Shown: positions 21,788 through 29,815 of the stretch, one piece after another
Position numbering within the stretch: position 1 is the first letter of the stretch
How the letters are laid out: each line of letters opens with the position of its first letter
Source: Hydrogenophaga sp. 2FB
Lineage (GTDB): Bacteria > Pseudomonadota > Gammaproteobacteria > Burkholderiales > Burkholderiaceae_C
Reading direction: 5' to 3'
Assembly: GCF_005503365.1 (NCBI RefSeq)
Contig: NZ_SCML01000032.1
Coordinates: 1 to 64,000 of the forward strand
DNA length: 64,000 nt
Notes under the pieces: generated by a model
Told to the model about the DNA's origin: nothing
What the model saw: the letters and a program-made list of their open reading frames with translations, nothing else
Databases searched by the model: none
Program-made: the position numbers and the translations under genes

Positions 21788-22279
21788 ATGAACGCCCAGC
21801 TGCCTCCGTCCGCGCGCTTTGACATTCAAGGTCTTGCCCAGGCCATGCGTGCGAGCAATGCGTTGGACGCCATGCCTCTGAACCTGAATGACAGCCAGTG
21901 GCCCCTGTTGGCGAACTACCTGCAACCCGCGGTCTTGCAGCAGGGGCAGGTGCTGCTCGAACAGGGTGTGAAGGACCGCACCGTCTATTTCGTCGAAAGC
22001 GGCTCGCTCTCGGTGCACTACGAGGATTCGCGCGATCGCGTGCGCATTGCCGTGGTGGGCGCCGGTTCCTTGCTGGGTGAGGGCGCGTTCTTCAGCCACC
22101 TGCCGCGCAGCGCCACGGTGCACGCCGGCAGCGACTGCCGACTCTGGTGCCTGACGCCGCTGCGCTTTCGCGAGTTGTCGACGCGTTACCCGGAGATCGC
22201 CCTGGAGGTTGCCGTGGCCATGTCGGCGGTGCTCGCGCGGCGCATGTACAACCGACCCAAACGGGTGGCGGTGACTTGA
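21788..22279 (+). CDS. Orphan cyclic nucleotide-binding domain protein
   Basis: 163 residues consisting of one cNMP-binding domain of the Crp/Fnr fold: LLANYLQPAVLQQGQVLLEQ, VYFVESGSLSVHYED, then GAGSLLGEGAFFSHLPRSATV, matching the phosphate-binding cassette GE..(L/F)....RSA. No DNA-binding helix-turn-helix follows, so it is not a complete transcription factor. It may sense a nucleotide and act by protein contact. The start MNAQLPPS at 21788 follows 107 bases after mnmE. Confidence 0.7.
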   Translation: MNAQLPPSARFDIQGLAQAMRASNALDAMPLNLNDSQWPLLANYLQPAVLQQGQVLLEQGVKDRTVYFVESGSLSVHYEDSRDRVRIAVVGAGSLLGEGAFFSHLPRSATVHAGSDCRLWCLTPLRFRELSTRYPEIALEVAVAMSAVLARRMYNRPKRVAVT

Positions 22280-22349
22280 GTCTGGCTCGGTTGCGCACCC
22301 GAATGAAGGCGCTTTTGCGCCGTTTTTTCAACCCTTTGCGTGCGCGTTC

Positions 22350-23036
22350 ATGAAGCACACTCACCTCATGTCTTTGATGAATTGGCTCCAGGCCAAAAAG
22401 TCCGCCGTTGGCGGCAAGGGCTCATTCACCAGGGCGCGCAAACGGTTCAGCCAGACCACGCTGCCGTTGATTTCACCTCGGCGCGGACGCCGCATCCTGC
22501 GGCGCGACCAGCTCTTTTCGGTGGTCCGCGAGTCGCTCATCCGCGCCGGCGTGCTGTCCACCAGCTACGAATTCAAGGTGCTCACGCTCGATGCCAACGG
22601 CGACAGCTTTCTGGTGCTGGTCGATCTGGCTTTGCCCGCGCAATCCATGCCCGACGAATACCTGCTCGAGATCGAGCGCTGGATCCAGCAAAGCGCGAAG
22701 ACGCGGCACGAGATGGCGGTGCGCTCGGTGTACTGGCGCCGCAAGGCGGTGCACGACCAGGTGGGCATGGCGTTGAGGGCTGCGGTGAAGGTGCAGACGC
22801 GCCGCGAGACGGTGTTGATGGCGCCGGGCATGGTGCCCACCATGCCGCCGGTCGCCAAGCCGGCCGGCGGTCCCGCTCAACCGGTGGGCGACGATGAGGT
22901 GCAGGCCTTCAGGCAAGCGCTGCGGAGCGTGCCCGCGCCGGCGTATCGCACGCCGGCCGAAGCGAGGATGGAGATGCCGCCCGAAGCGCTCAGCGACTTC
23001 GACGCACTGAGCGACACCCAGCACGGCAAGCTCTGA
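22350..23036 (+). CDS. Conserved hypothetical protein
   Basis: 228 residues, not assigned to a known family. A basic N-terminus (RARKRF, SPRRGRRILRRDQLFSVVRE) is followed by a compact alpha/beta-looking middle (YEFKVLTLDANGDSFLVLVDLAL...YLLEIERWIQQSAKTRH.M.VRSVYWRR) and a Pro/Ala-rich C-terminal third. There is no signal peptide or membrane helix. It lies alone between the cNMP protein and apt. Codon use is like the neighbours, so it is probably a real lineage-specific gene. Confidence 0.6.
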   Translation: MKHTHLMSLMNWLQAKKSAVGGKGSFTRARKRFSQTTLPLISPRRGRRILRRDQLFSVVRESLIRAGVLSTSYEFKVLTLDANGDSFLVLVDLALPAQSMPDEYLLEIERWIQQSAKTRHEMAVRSVYWRRKAVHDQVGMALRAAVKVQTRRETVLMAPGMVPTMPPVAKPAGGPAQPVGDDEVQAFRQALRSVPAPAYRTPAEARMEMPPEALSDFDALSDTQHGKL

Positions 23037-23052
23037 AGCCGCTGCCGGCCGG

Positions 23053-23598
23053 TCAGTGGCCGGCGAAATCCAGCAGCGTAAAAAGTTGGAGACCGGAGGC
23101 GCGCAGCTTTTGCGAGCCACCGAGTTCGGGCAGATCGACGATGGCCGCGCCTTCCATCACTTGTGCGCCCAGTTTCTCCAGCAGCCGCCGCCCGGCCATC
23201 ATGGTGCCGCCGGTGGCGATCAGGTCATCGATCAGCACCACGCGGTCGCCCGCCTTGACCGCGTCGGTGTGCAATTCCACGGTGGCGCTGCCGTACTCGA
23301 GCTCATAGGTTTCTTCCACCGTGGTGAATGGCAGTTTGCCCTTCTTGCGGATCGGCACAAAACCCACCCCGAGCTCGTAGGCCAGCACCGAGCCGATGAT
23401 GAACCCACGCGCATCCAGCCCCGCCACCACGTTGGGGCGCAGCGCGGGATCCATGTAGCGATGCACAAAGGTGTCGATCAACACGCGAAAGACCTTGGGG
23501 TCCTGCAGCAAGGGCGTGATGTCCCGGAATTGCACGCCCGGCGCGGGCCAATCGGGCACGGTGCGGATGTGCGACTTCAGAAAGGCAGAGGTGTCCAT
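23053..23598 (-). CDS. apt: Adenine phosphoribosyltransferase
   Basis: 181-residue purine salvage enzyme converting adenine and PRPP to AMP. The PRPP loop [13 protein letters not shown] is intact, and the N-terminal [26 protein letters not shown] is typical. The ATG at 23598 (MDTSAFLKS) is chosen; an upstream frame to 23676 would cross a terminator hairpin. Confidence 0.95.
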   Translation of the reverse strand: MDTSAFLKSHIRTVPDWPAPGVQFRDITPLLQDPKVFRVLIDTFVHRYMDPALRPNVVAGLDARGFIIGSVLAYELGVGFVPIRKKGKLPFTTVEETYELEYGSATVELHTDAVKAGDRVVLIDDLIATGGTMMAGRRLLEKLGAQVMEGAAIVDLPELGGSQKLRASGLQLFTLLDFAGH

Positions 23599-23636
23599 GG
23601 GTTCGGTCCGAAAGGGACGCCCATTATCGGCGTGCG

Positions 23637-23665
23637 CAAAAAAAACCCCGGTGCGAAGACCGGGG
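23637..23665 (-). terminator. Intrinsic terminator downstream of the KefB-type gene
   Basis: CCCCGGT at 23646-23652 and ACCGGGG at 23659-23665 form a 7-bp stem with a 6-base loop. Read on the minus strand it is followed by a run of eight T (23638-23645). It lies after the antiporter stop and before the apt start. Confidence 0.75.
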
Positions 23666-23817
23666 CGGTAGACCATGGTGACCCTGAGTCAGACCATGGG
23701 CAGAAAACGGAGGCCCCTCTGCGGGCCGTGGAAGGCATTGTGCTGGCGGGTGCGACGCCATGGCCGCGCTTCCCCGTTGTGCGGCAGCGGGTGGCCGACG
23801 AAGTGCGCGCCGCGCTT

Positions 23818-25803
23818 TCAGCCCATCAGCACCTTTTGCTCGGCCAACGCCAGCGCGGGCGCCTTGCCACTGATCACCACGGTGTCACCGCCTTCGAACA
23901 CGGTCTCGTCATCGAAGGGGGGTGATCGCCCGCTGGCGCGGCGCAGGCTCACCACCCGCACACCCACCGCATGCAGAGCCAGGCTGCCCACCGTCTTTCC
24001 GACGTTTCGCCCGCCGTTGGGCAGGGTGATGGTGGTGAGGCGTTCGTGGTCGATCTCGTCGGCGCCGTCGTCGTCGGCGCCGTGGAAGTAGCCGCGCAGA
24101 AGGTTGTAGCGCGCATCGCGCTGGTCCTGCACCACGCGGATCACGCGCCGCATGGGCACGCCCACCAGCGCCAAGGCGTGGCTGGCGAGCATCAAACTGG
24201 CTTCGATGGCCTCTGGCACCACTTCGGTGGCGCCGGCACCGCGCAGCTTTTCAAGGTCGGCGTCGTCCACCGTGCGCACCACCACCGGCACATGGGGCGC
24301 CTGCGCGTGGGCGTGGTGCAGCACTTTGAGTGCACTGGCGGTGTTCAGGTAAGTCACCACCACCGCGCTGGCGCGGTGCAGGCCGGCCGCCATCAGCGCC
24401 TGCAGGCGCGCGGCGTCGCCAAACACCACCGAATGGCCTGCAGCGGCGGCCTGGCGCACGCGGTCGGGGTCGAGGTCCAGCGCCATGTAGGGAATATGCT
24501 CGGCTTCCAGCAAGCGCGCCAGGTTCTGCCCGCAACGGCCATAGCCACAGATGATCACGTGCTTGTCCGCGTTGATGGCCTTGCGCGCGATGCTGGTCAT
24601 CTGCACCGATTGCATCAACCAGTCGCTGCTCACCAGCCGCGTGACAATGCGGTTGGCATACAGGATGGCGACGGGTGTGAGCAGCATGGAGATCACCATG
24701 CTGGCCAGGATCGGGTTGAACAGCTGCGGCGGCACCAGGTCGTTCTGCCCGGCCAGCGTGAGCAACACCAGGCCGAACTCACCGGCTTGCGCCAGGTACA
24801 AGCCGGTGCGCAGCGCAACGCCCGCGGGCGCACCGAAGCTGCGTGTGATGCCGGTGATGAGCGCGAGCTTGAAGGCGATCGATCCCGTCAGCAGCAGCAG
24901 CACCATGGGCCAGCGGTCGAGCACCAGACGCCAGTCCAGCATCATCCCGATGGTGATGAAAAACAGGCCCAGCAGCACGTCGTGAAACGGCCGGATGTCG
25001 GTTTCCACCTGGTGCTTGAACTCGGTTTCGGAGATCAGCATGCCCGCCACGAACGCGCCCAGCGCCAGCGAAAGGCCGGCGTGTTCGGTCAACCACGCCA
25101 GGCCGAGCGTGATGAGCAGCAGGTTGAGCATGAACAGCTCGTCGCTCTTGCGGCGCGCCACCTGTGTCAGCCACCAGCGCATGAGCCGCTGCCCGCCGGT
25201 GAGCAACAGGCCCAGCAGCAGCACCGCCTTGAGCGTGGCCCAGCCCAGCGCGCGCAGCAGGAACTCGGGCTCGGCGGCCAGCGCGGGAACGATCACCAGC
25301 AGCGGCACCACGGCCAGATCCTGGAACAGCAAGATGCCCAACACGCGTTTGCCATGCTCGGACTCCAGCTCCAGGCGTTCGGCCACCATCTTCATCACGA
25401 TGGCCGTGCTGCTCATCGCCATCACGCCGCCCAGCGCCAGCGCGGTCTGCCACGACACGTTCCACCAGGTTGGCAGGACCACCGTGAGCAGCAGCGAACC
25501 CAGGGTGGTCAGCAGCACGGTCAGCACCACCTGCGACATGCCCAACCCGAACACATGCCGCTTCATGGCGCGCAGCTTGGGCAAGCTGAACTCGAGCCCG
25601 ATCACGAACATCAGGAACACCACGCCGAATTCCGCCAGATACTGGATGCCCCCCGAGTTCTGCGCCAGCGCCAGCGCGTTCGGGCCGATCAGCACGCCCA
25701 CGACCAGGTAACCCAGCATGGGTGGCAGGCGCAGCATGCGGCAGACCACCACTCCCGTGACGGCAGCCAGCAGGTACAGCAGGGCGATGTCGAGGGAGTT
25801 CAT
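23818..25803 (-). CDS. CPA2-type cation:proton antiporter with TrkA domains (KefB/YbaL-like)
   Basis: 661 residues. An N-terminal membrane domain with about 12 helices (MNSLDIALLYLLAAVTGVVVCRMLRLPPMLGYLVVGVLIGP) belongs to the monovalent cation:proton antiporter-2 family. A cytoplasmic TrkA-N Rossmann domain starts near residue 410 (HVIICGYGRCGQNLARLLEAE), and a TrkA-C/RCK-C domain ends the protein. Likely K+ or Na+/H+ exchange at the inner membrane, regulated by nucleotide. The start at 25803 is the first Met of the membrane domain; it diverges from kdsD with a 59-base gap. Confidence 0.88.
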   Translation of the reverse strand: MNSLDIALLYLLAAVTGVVVCRMLRLPPMLGYLVVGVLIGPNALALAQNSGGIQYLAEFGVVFLMFVIGLEFSLPKLRAMKRHVFGLGMSQVVLTVLLTTLGSLLLTVVLPTWWNVSWQTALALGGVMAMSSTAIVMKMVAERLELESEHGKRVLGILLFQDLAVVPLLVIVPALAAEPEFLLRALGWATLKAVLLLGLLLTGGQRLMRWWLTQVARRKSDELFMLNLLLITLGLAWLTEHAGLSLALGAFVAGMLISETEFKHQVETDIRPFHDVLLGLFFITIGMMLDWRLVLDRWPMVLLLLTGSIAFKLALITGITRSFGAPAGVALRTGLYLAQAGEFGLVLLTLAGQNDLVPPQLFNPILASMVISMLLTPVAILYANRIVTRLVSSDWLMQSVQMTSIARKAINADKHVIICGYGRCGQNLARLLEAEHIPYMALDLDPDRVRQAAAAGHSVVFGDAARLQALMAAGLHRASAVVVTYLNTASALKVLHHAHAQAPHVPVVVRTVDDADLEKLRGAGATEVVPEAIEASLMLASHALALVGVPMRRVIRVVQDQRDARYNLLRGYFHGADDDGADEIDHERLTTITLPNGGRNVGKTVGSLALHAVGVRVVSLRRASGRSPPFDDETVFEGGDTVVISGKAPALALAEQKVLMG

Positions 25804-25862
25804 GAACCGATGGTACTGGCTGACCGAGCGCGCTGTGACAGCCCCGCGGCGATAATTGCCGC

Positions 25863-26861
25863 ATGACCGTGCCCCACACTTTCGAGCCCGCCCGTGCCAT
25901 GGCGATGGCGCAGGACACCCTGAGCATCGAGGCGCAAGCGGTGACCGCCGTGGCGCAGCGCCTGGACGCATCCTTCGCCCGCGCGATGCAACTCGTGCTC
26001 GACATCCCGGGGCGCGTCGTCGTCATGGGCATGGGCAAGAGCGGCCACATCGGCCGCAAGATCGCCGCCACCCTCGCCTCCACCGGCACGCCGGCCATGT
26101 TCGTGCACCCGGCCGAGGCCAGCCATGGCGACCTGGGCATGATCACCAGCGCCGACCTCGTGCTGGGCATCAGCAACAGCGGCGAAAGCGAAGAGCTCAC
26201 GGCGATCCTGCCGTTGATCAAACGCATGGGCGTGCCATTGCTGGCCATCACCGGCCGCCTCGATTCCACCCTCGGGCGCCACGCCAACGTCGTGCTCGAT
26301 GCCTCGGTGGACAAGGAAGCCTGCCCACACAACCTCGCCCCCACCGCCAGCACCACCGCGCAACTCGCGCTGGGCGACGCGCTGGCTGTGGCCTTGCTCG
26401 ACGCGCGCGGCTTCAAGGCCGACGACTTCGCGCGCTCGCATCCGGGCGGCGCGCTCGGGCGCAAGCTGCTCACGCATGTCAGCGACGTCATGCGCAGCGG
26501 CGACGCCGTGCCCCGGATGGCCCCGGACGCCGGCCTGATGGACCTCATGCGCGAGATCAGCGCCAAGGGCCTGGGCATGAGCGCCATCGTCGACGCCGAT
26601 CAACGCGTGCTCGGCATCTTCACCGACGGCGACCTGCGCCGCCTGATCGAAAAGACCGGCAGCAGCGCCGACCTGCGCTCCATGGTCGCGCGCGACGTGA
26701 TGCACGCCAACCCGCTGACCGTGCGCGAAGACGCCCTCGCGGTGGAAGCCGCCGGCCTCATGGAAGCCCGCCAGATCACCAGCGTTCTGGTGGTCGACAG
26801 CGCCGGCCGATTGCAAGGCGCGCTCAACAGCAACGACCTCATGCGCGCGAAGGTGATCTGA
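25863..26861 (+). CDS. kdsD: D-arabinose 5-phosphate isomerase
   Basis: 332-residue KpsF/GutQ family enzyme interconverting ribulose 5-phosphate and arabinose 5-phosphate, the first step of Kdo synthesis for LPS. A SIS domain is seen (VVVMGMGKSGHIGRKIAATLASTGTPAMFVHPAEASHGDLGM, SNSGESEEL). Two CBS domains fill the last 130 residues. kdsC starts two bases after its stop, so kdsD-kdsC-lptC read as one operon. Confidence 0.95.
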   Translation: MTVPHTFEPARAMAMAQDTLSIEAQAVTAVAQRLDASFARAMQLVLDIPGRVVVMGMGKSGHIGRKIAATLASTGTPAMFVHPAEASHGDLGMITSADLVLGISNSGESEELTAILPLIKRMGVPLLAITGRLDSTLGRHANVVLDASVDKEACPHNLAPTASTTAQLALGDALAVALLDARGFKADDFARSHPGGALGRKLLTHVSDVMRSGDAVPRMAPDAGLMDLMREISAKGLGMSAIVDADQRVLGIFTDGDLRRLIEKTGSSADLRSMVARDVMHANPLTVREDALAVEAAGLMEARQITSVLVVDSAGRLQGALNSNDLMRAKVI

Positions 26862-26863
26862 CC

Positions 26864-27418
26864 GTGACCCCGCTGCGCCCCGTGCTGAACTTTTCCCCCG
26901 CCCTGCTGCTGCGCGCCCAAGCCGTGCGCGTGGTGTTCTTCGACGTCGATGGCGTGCTCACCGATGGCGGCCTGTACTGCGGCGACACCGGCGAGACCCT
27001 CAAGCGCTTCCACACGCTGGATGGCTACGGCATCAAGCTGCTGCAGCGCGCCGGCATCACGCCCGCCGTGGTGAGCGGGCGCGATTCGCTTGCCCTGCGC
27101 ACGCGCCTCGCGGCACTCGGCGTGGTGCACCTGCGCCTGGGCACCGAAGACAAGGCGCCAGCGGCCGAAGCCATCCTGAGCGAACTCGGGCTGGACTGGA
27201 GCGCGGCCGCGGCCATGGGCGACGACTGGCCCGACCTCCCCCTGCTGCGCCGCGCCGCGCTGGCCGTGGCGCCGCCCACCGCGCACGCCGAGGTGCTGGC
27301 CGTGGCCCAGCACGTCACCCAGCGCCTGCCGGGTGCGGGAGCTGTGCGGGAGCTGTGCGACCTGCTGCTGATCGCCCACGGCCGCTACGCGCTTGAACTG
27401 GAAGCGGCCTCGCGGTGA
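26864..27418 (+). CDS. kdsC: 3-deoxy-D-manno-octulosonate 8-phosphate phosphatase
   Basis: 184-residue HAD phosphatase that releases Kdo from Kdo-8-P. The DxD motif is D27-V-D29 in FFDVDGVLTDGGLY; GMGDD-type motif IV appears as AAMGDDWPDLPLL. The GTG start at 26864 lies two bases after kdsD, and the last bases overlap the lptC GTG start (GTGA). Confidence 0.93.
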   Translation: MTPLRPVLNFSPALLLRAQAVRVVFFDVDGVLTDGGLYCGDTGETLKRFHTLDGYGIKLLQRAGITPAVVSGRDSLALRTRLAALGVVHLRLGTEDKAPAAEAILSELGLDWSAAAAMGDDWPDLPLLRRAALAVAPPTAHAEVLAVAQHVTQRLPGAGAVRELCDLLLIAHGRYALELEAASR

Positions 27419-28086
27419 GCACCTCGGATCCCCTCGACTTCTTCGACAGCGTCGATCGCACCGCCGCCGAGCCGCGGGCCCCGCGCCGCAAGCGCAAGCT
27501 CATGGACAGCCTGTCGATCTACCTGCCCGTGATGCTCATGGGCCTGCTGGCGCTGGCGTCCTACTGGCTGCTGCGGGCCACGCCGGCGCCCCAAGCCGCC
27601 GAGCCACCGCGTGCCGTGAGCAGCGAGCCCGACTACTTCATGCGCCGGTTTTCGGTCAAATCCTTCGACGCCAAAGGTGAACTCAAGACACAGGTGTCTG
27701 GCGCGGAAGCGCGCCACTTTCCCGCCACCGACATGGTCGAAATCGACAGCGCGCGCATCCGCCACATCGGCGACAACGGACTGCCCATGCTGGCCAGCGC
27801 TCGCCTGGTCACCACCAACGGCGACAACACCGAGTTCGTGCTCGAAGGCAACGCGGTGATCGTGCGCGAGGCCGGCACCGGGCTCGACGGCAAGGCGCAA
27901 CCACGGCTGGAGTTCCAGGGTGAATTCCTGCACATCTACCTCGACCCGGACCGCATCGTCTCCGATCGCCCGGTCGTTCTCCTGCGCGGCAGCGACCGCC
28001 TTGTCGCCGACAGTCTGGACTACACCGGCGAGGACCAGGTGGCGCGGTTCAAGGGCCGTGTGAAGGTCCAGTTGGCGCCTCGCTGA
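27415..28086 (+). CDS. lptC: LPS export ABC transporter periplasmic protein LptC
   Basis: 223 residues with one N-terminal membrane anchor (about 33-51, SIYLPVMLMGLLALASYWLL) and a periplasmic beta-jellyroll of the LptC/OstA type (DYFMRRFSVKSFDAKGELKTQVSGAEARHFPATD). LptC hands LPS from LptBFG to LptA. The GTG start overlaps kdsC. Unusually, lptA and lptB do not follow; a dehydrogenase does. Confidence 0.9.
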   Translation: MSTSDPLDFFDSVDRTAAEPRAPRRKRKLMDSLSIYLPVMLMGLLALASYWLLRATPAPQAAEPPRAVSSEPDYFMRRFSVKSFDAKGELKTQVSGAEARHFPATDMVEIDSARIRHIGDNGLPMLASARLVTTNGDNTEFVLEGNAVIVREAGTGLDGKAQPRLEFQGEFLHIYLDPDRIVSDRPVVLLRGSDRLVADSLDYTGEDQVARFKGRVKVQLAPR

Positions 28087-28111
28087 CAACAGCCCCACCC
28101 CCATCGACCCC

Positions 28112-28924
28112 ATGGACCCCACGCCACCCCAGCCGTCGAGCAGCCATGGGCCGCTGGTGTTCATCACCGGCGCATCCAGCGGCATCGGCCAGGCCTTGGC
28201 CGAGCGCTTTGCCCGTGCGGGCTACCGGCTTGCGCTGGTGGCACGCCGCACCGACGACATGCAGGCCTGGGCGGCTGCCCGGGGCTATGGCGATGCACAA
28301 TGCCGCGTCTATGGCGCCGACGTGGCCGACACCCAGAGCATCGTGGCCGCGGGCCAAGCCTGTCTGCAGACCCAGGGTGTGCCCAACGTGGTGATCGCCA
28401 ACGCCGGCATCAGCGTGGGCATGGACACTGCCGAGCGCGCCGACATCGACGTCATGGCGCGCACCTTCGCCACCAACAACACCGGCCTGGCCGCCACATT
28501 TCACCCCTTTGTGGACGCGATGCGCGCGCGCGGCGCCGGCGCGCTCGTGGGCATTGGCAGCGTCGCGGCCATCCGGGGCCTGCCCGGGCACGGCGCCTAC
28601 TGCGCCAGCAAAGCCGCCGTGGTGGCCTACTGTGAAAGCCTGCGTGGCGAACTGCGCGGCAGCGGCGTGGCCGTGGTCACCTTGCTGCCCGGCTACGTGG
28701 ACACGCCGCTCACGCGCGAGAACCGCTACAGCATGCCCTTCCTGTTGAGCGCCGAGGCGTTTGCCGATCGCGCGTTCAACGCCATCCAGGCGCGCACCAG
28801 CTACCGCGTGATTCCCTGGCAGATGGGCGTGGTGGCCAAGCTCTTGCGCCTGTTGCCCAACGCGGTGTTCGACCGCCTGCTCGCCGGTCGCCCGCGCAAA
28901 CACCGCCAAGGGGAAGGTCGCTGA
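28112..28924 (+). CDS. Short-chain dehydrogenase/reductase
   Basis: 270-residue SDR. The cofactor motif TGASSGIGQ is at residues 19-27, NAG occurs near residue 95, and the catalytic Y163-x3-K167 lies in GAYCASKAAV. The C-terminal part carries a hydrophobic and basic tail (MGVVAKLLRLLPNAVFDRLLAG), suggesting membrane association. The substrate is unknown. It follows lptC by 25 bases, so it may be cotranscribed with the Kdo/LPS genes. Confidence 0.88.
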   Translation: MDPTPPQPSSSHGPLVFITGASSGIGQALAERFARAGYRLALVARRTDDMQAWAAARGYGDAQCRVYGADVADTQSIVAAGQACLQTQGVPNVVIANAGISVGMDTAERADIDVMARTFATNNTGLAATFHPFVDAMRARGAGALVGIGSVAAIRGLPGHGAYCASKAAVVAYCESLRGELRGSGVAVVTLLPGYVDTPLTRENRYSMPFLLSAEAFADRAFNAIQARTSYRVIPWQMGVVAKLLRLLPNAVFDRLLAGRPRKHRQGEGR

Positions 28925-28960
28925 TCCGGCCCGGAACAAGCCGGGCCTTGCGACCATGAA

Positions 28961-28991
28961 AAAAGCCCTGGGGCAATGCCGCAGGGCTTTT
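28961..28991. terminator. Bidirectional intrinsic terminator
   Basis: AAAAGCCCTG at 28961-28970 and CAGGGCTTTT at 28982-28991 form a perfect 10-bp stem between the convergent SDR and RRM genes. A-rich and T-rich flanks allow termination in both directions. A second G+C hairpin, GGCCCGG / CCGGGCC, sits at 28928-28947. Confidence 0.8.
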
Positions 28992-29028
28992 TGACGTGTC
29001 GGCCGTTCAGGCCGACAGGTTCGGGAGA

Positions 29029-29436
29029 TCAGTAGCCGCCGCGGCCACCGCCGCCGCCGCCTTCACGACGGCCACCGCCGCCGTAGGGGCTGCGGAAACC
29101 GCCTTCGCCGCCGCCGCCACCACCAAAGCCGCCGCCACCGCTGCGGCCACCGCCGCCACCGAAGCCACCGGTGCGGGGAGGACGTGCCTCCATCGGACGG
29201 GCTTCGTTGACCACCAGGCTACGACCACCCAGGGACTGGCCGTTCATGCCTTCGATCGCGGATTGCGCTTCAGCATCGCTGCCCATTTCCACAAAGCCGA
29301 AGCCCTTGGAACGGCCGGTTTCGCGTTCCATCATGACCTTGGCGCTGTTGACAGAACCATAGGCGCTGAAAGCTTGTTGAAGGTCTTCGTCACGCACGGT
29401 GTAGGGCAGGTTGCCCACGTACAGTTTGTTGCCCAT
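29029..29436 (-). CDS. Glycine-rich RRM RNA-binding protein
   Basis: 135 residues: a single RNA recognition motif with RNP2 LYVGNL at 5-10 and RNP1 KGFGFVEM at 44-51, then a low-complexity Gly/Arg tail (GGGGGRSGGGGFGG type). Such small proteins are common in Burkholderiales and cyanobacteria and are often cold-induced RNA chaperones. The start at 29436 (MGNKLYVG) has GGAGTCCC nearby; the long leader above it may be regulatory. Confidence 0.93.
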   Translation of the reverse strand: MGNKLYVGNLPYTVRDEDLQQAFSAYGSVNSAKVMMERETGRSKGFGFVEMGSDAEAQSAIEGMNGQSLGGRSLVVNEARPMEARPPRTGGFGGGGGRSGGGGFGGGGGGEGGFRSPYGGGGRREGGGGGGRGGY

Positions 29437-29695
29437 GGATGGGACTCCTAATAACACTGAGAAAAATAGCGATGGAGCCCCGTAGCACACAAAACCTGTA
29501 GCGCGCGAAACCAACCGATCACTTGTCAAAACGAGCGCCTACGACGCTCGCCGGGCGATTATGCGCTGAATGTCCCGCAAGTACTAACTATTTTTCAGGA
29601 TGTGCAAAGCTGCAAAAGCGCCGATGCGTGGCCGCAACACGCACTGGGGTTACTGCGGAATCTCACGCCAGGGCACTTGAACTTATACTGTCGCC

Positions 29696-29748
29696 CCAGC
29701 GCCGATTTGTTCCAGATTGCGGGCGCTTTAAAAATGCCGCTAAAGGGG
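29696..29748 (+). ncRNA. SAM-II riboswitch aptamer upstream of metX
   Basis: AGCGCC (29698-29703) pairs with GGCGCT (29722-29727) as P1. The loop holds GATTT and ATTGC, and AAAAATGCCGCTAAAGGGGA follows, closely matching the known SAM-II pattern (GCGC-UGAUUU-...-AUUGC-..-GCGC-...-AUAAAU-GUA-GCUAAA-..GGG). TTCC at 29710-29713 can pair with the GGGGA end to form the pseudoknot. A TATACT at 29684-29689 could be its -10 box. Position directly before metX, the classic SAM-II target, supports the call. Confidence 0.8.
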
Positions 29749-29753
29749 AGATT

Positions 29754-29789
29754 CCCGGTCTCGCTCTTGGCGGCACCGGGTTTTTTTTT
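29754..29789 (+). terminator. Regulated terminator between the SAM-II aptamer and metX
   Basis: CCCGGT at 29754-29759 and ACCGGG at 29775-29780, then nine T, make an intrinsic terminator ahead of metX. The aptamer's 3' GGGGA (29745-29749) could pair with TCCC (29753-29756) as an antiterminator, so SAM binding would favour termination. The mechanism is inference. Confidence 0.7.
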
Positions 29790-29815
29790 GGCGGTCACCG
29801 CCCCCAGGACAGACC

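Noticed and set aside
29029..29200. Repeated GGC/GCC pattern resembling a repeat array
   Set aside because: It is the Gly-rich tail of the RRM protein; units are irregular and lack CRISPR-like spacers.
29696..29748. SAH or other methionine-related riboswitch
   Set aside because: The short single-stem pseudoknot with GATTT, ATTGC and GCTAAA blocks fits SAM-II; SAH riboswitches have a different multi-stem layout.
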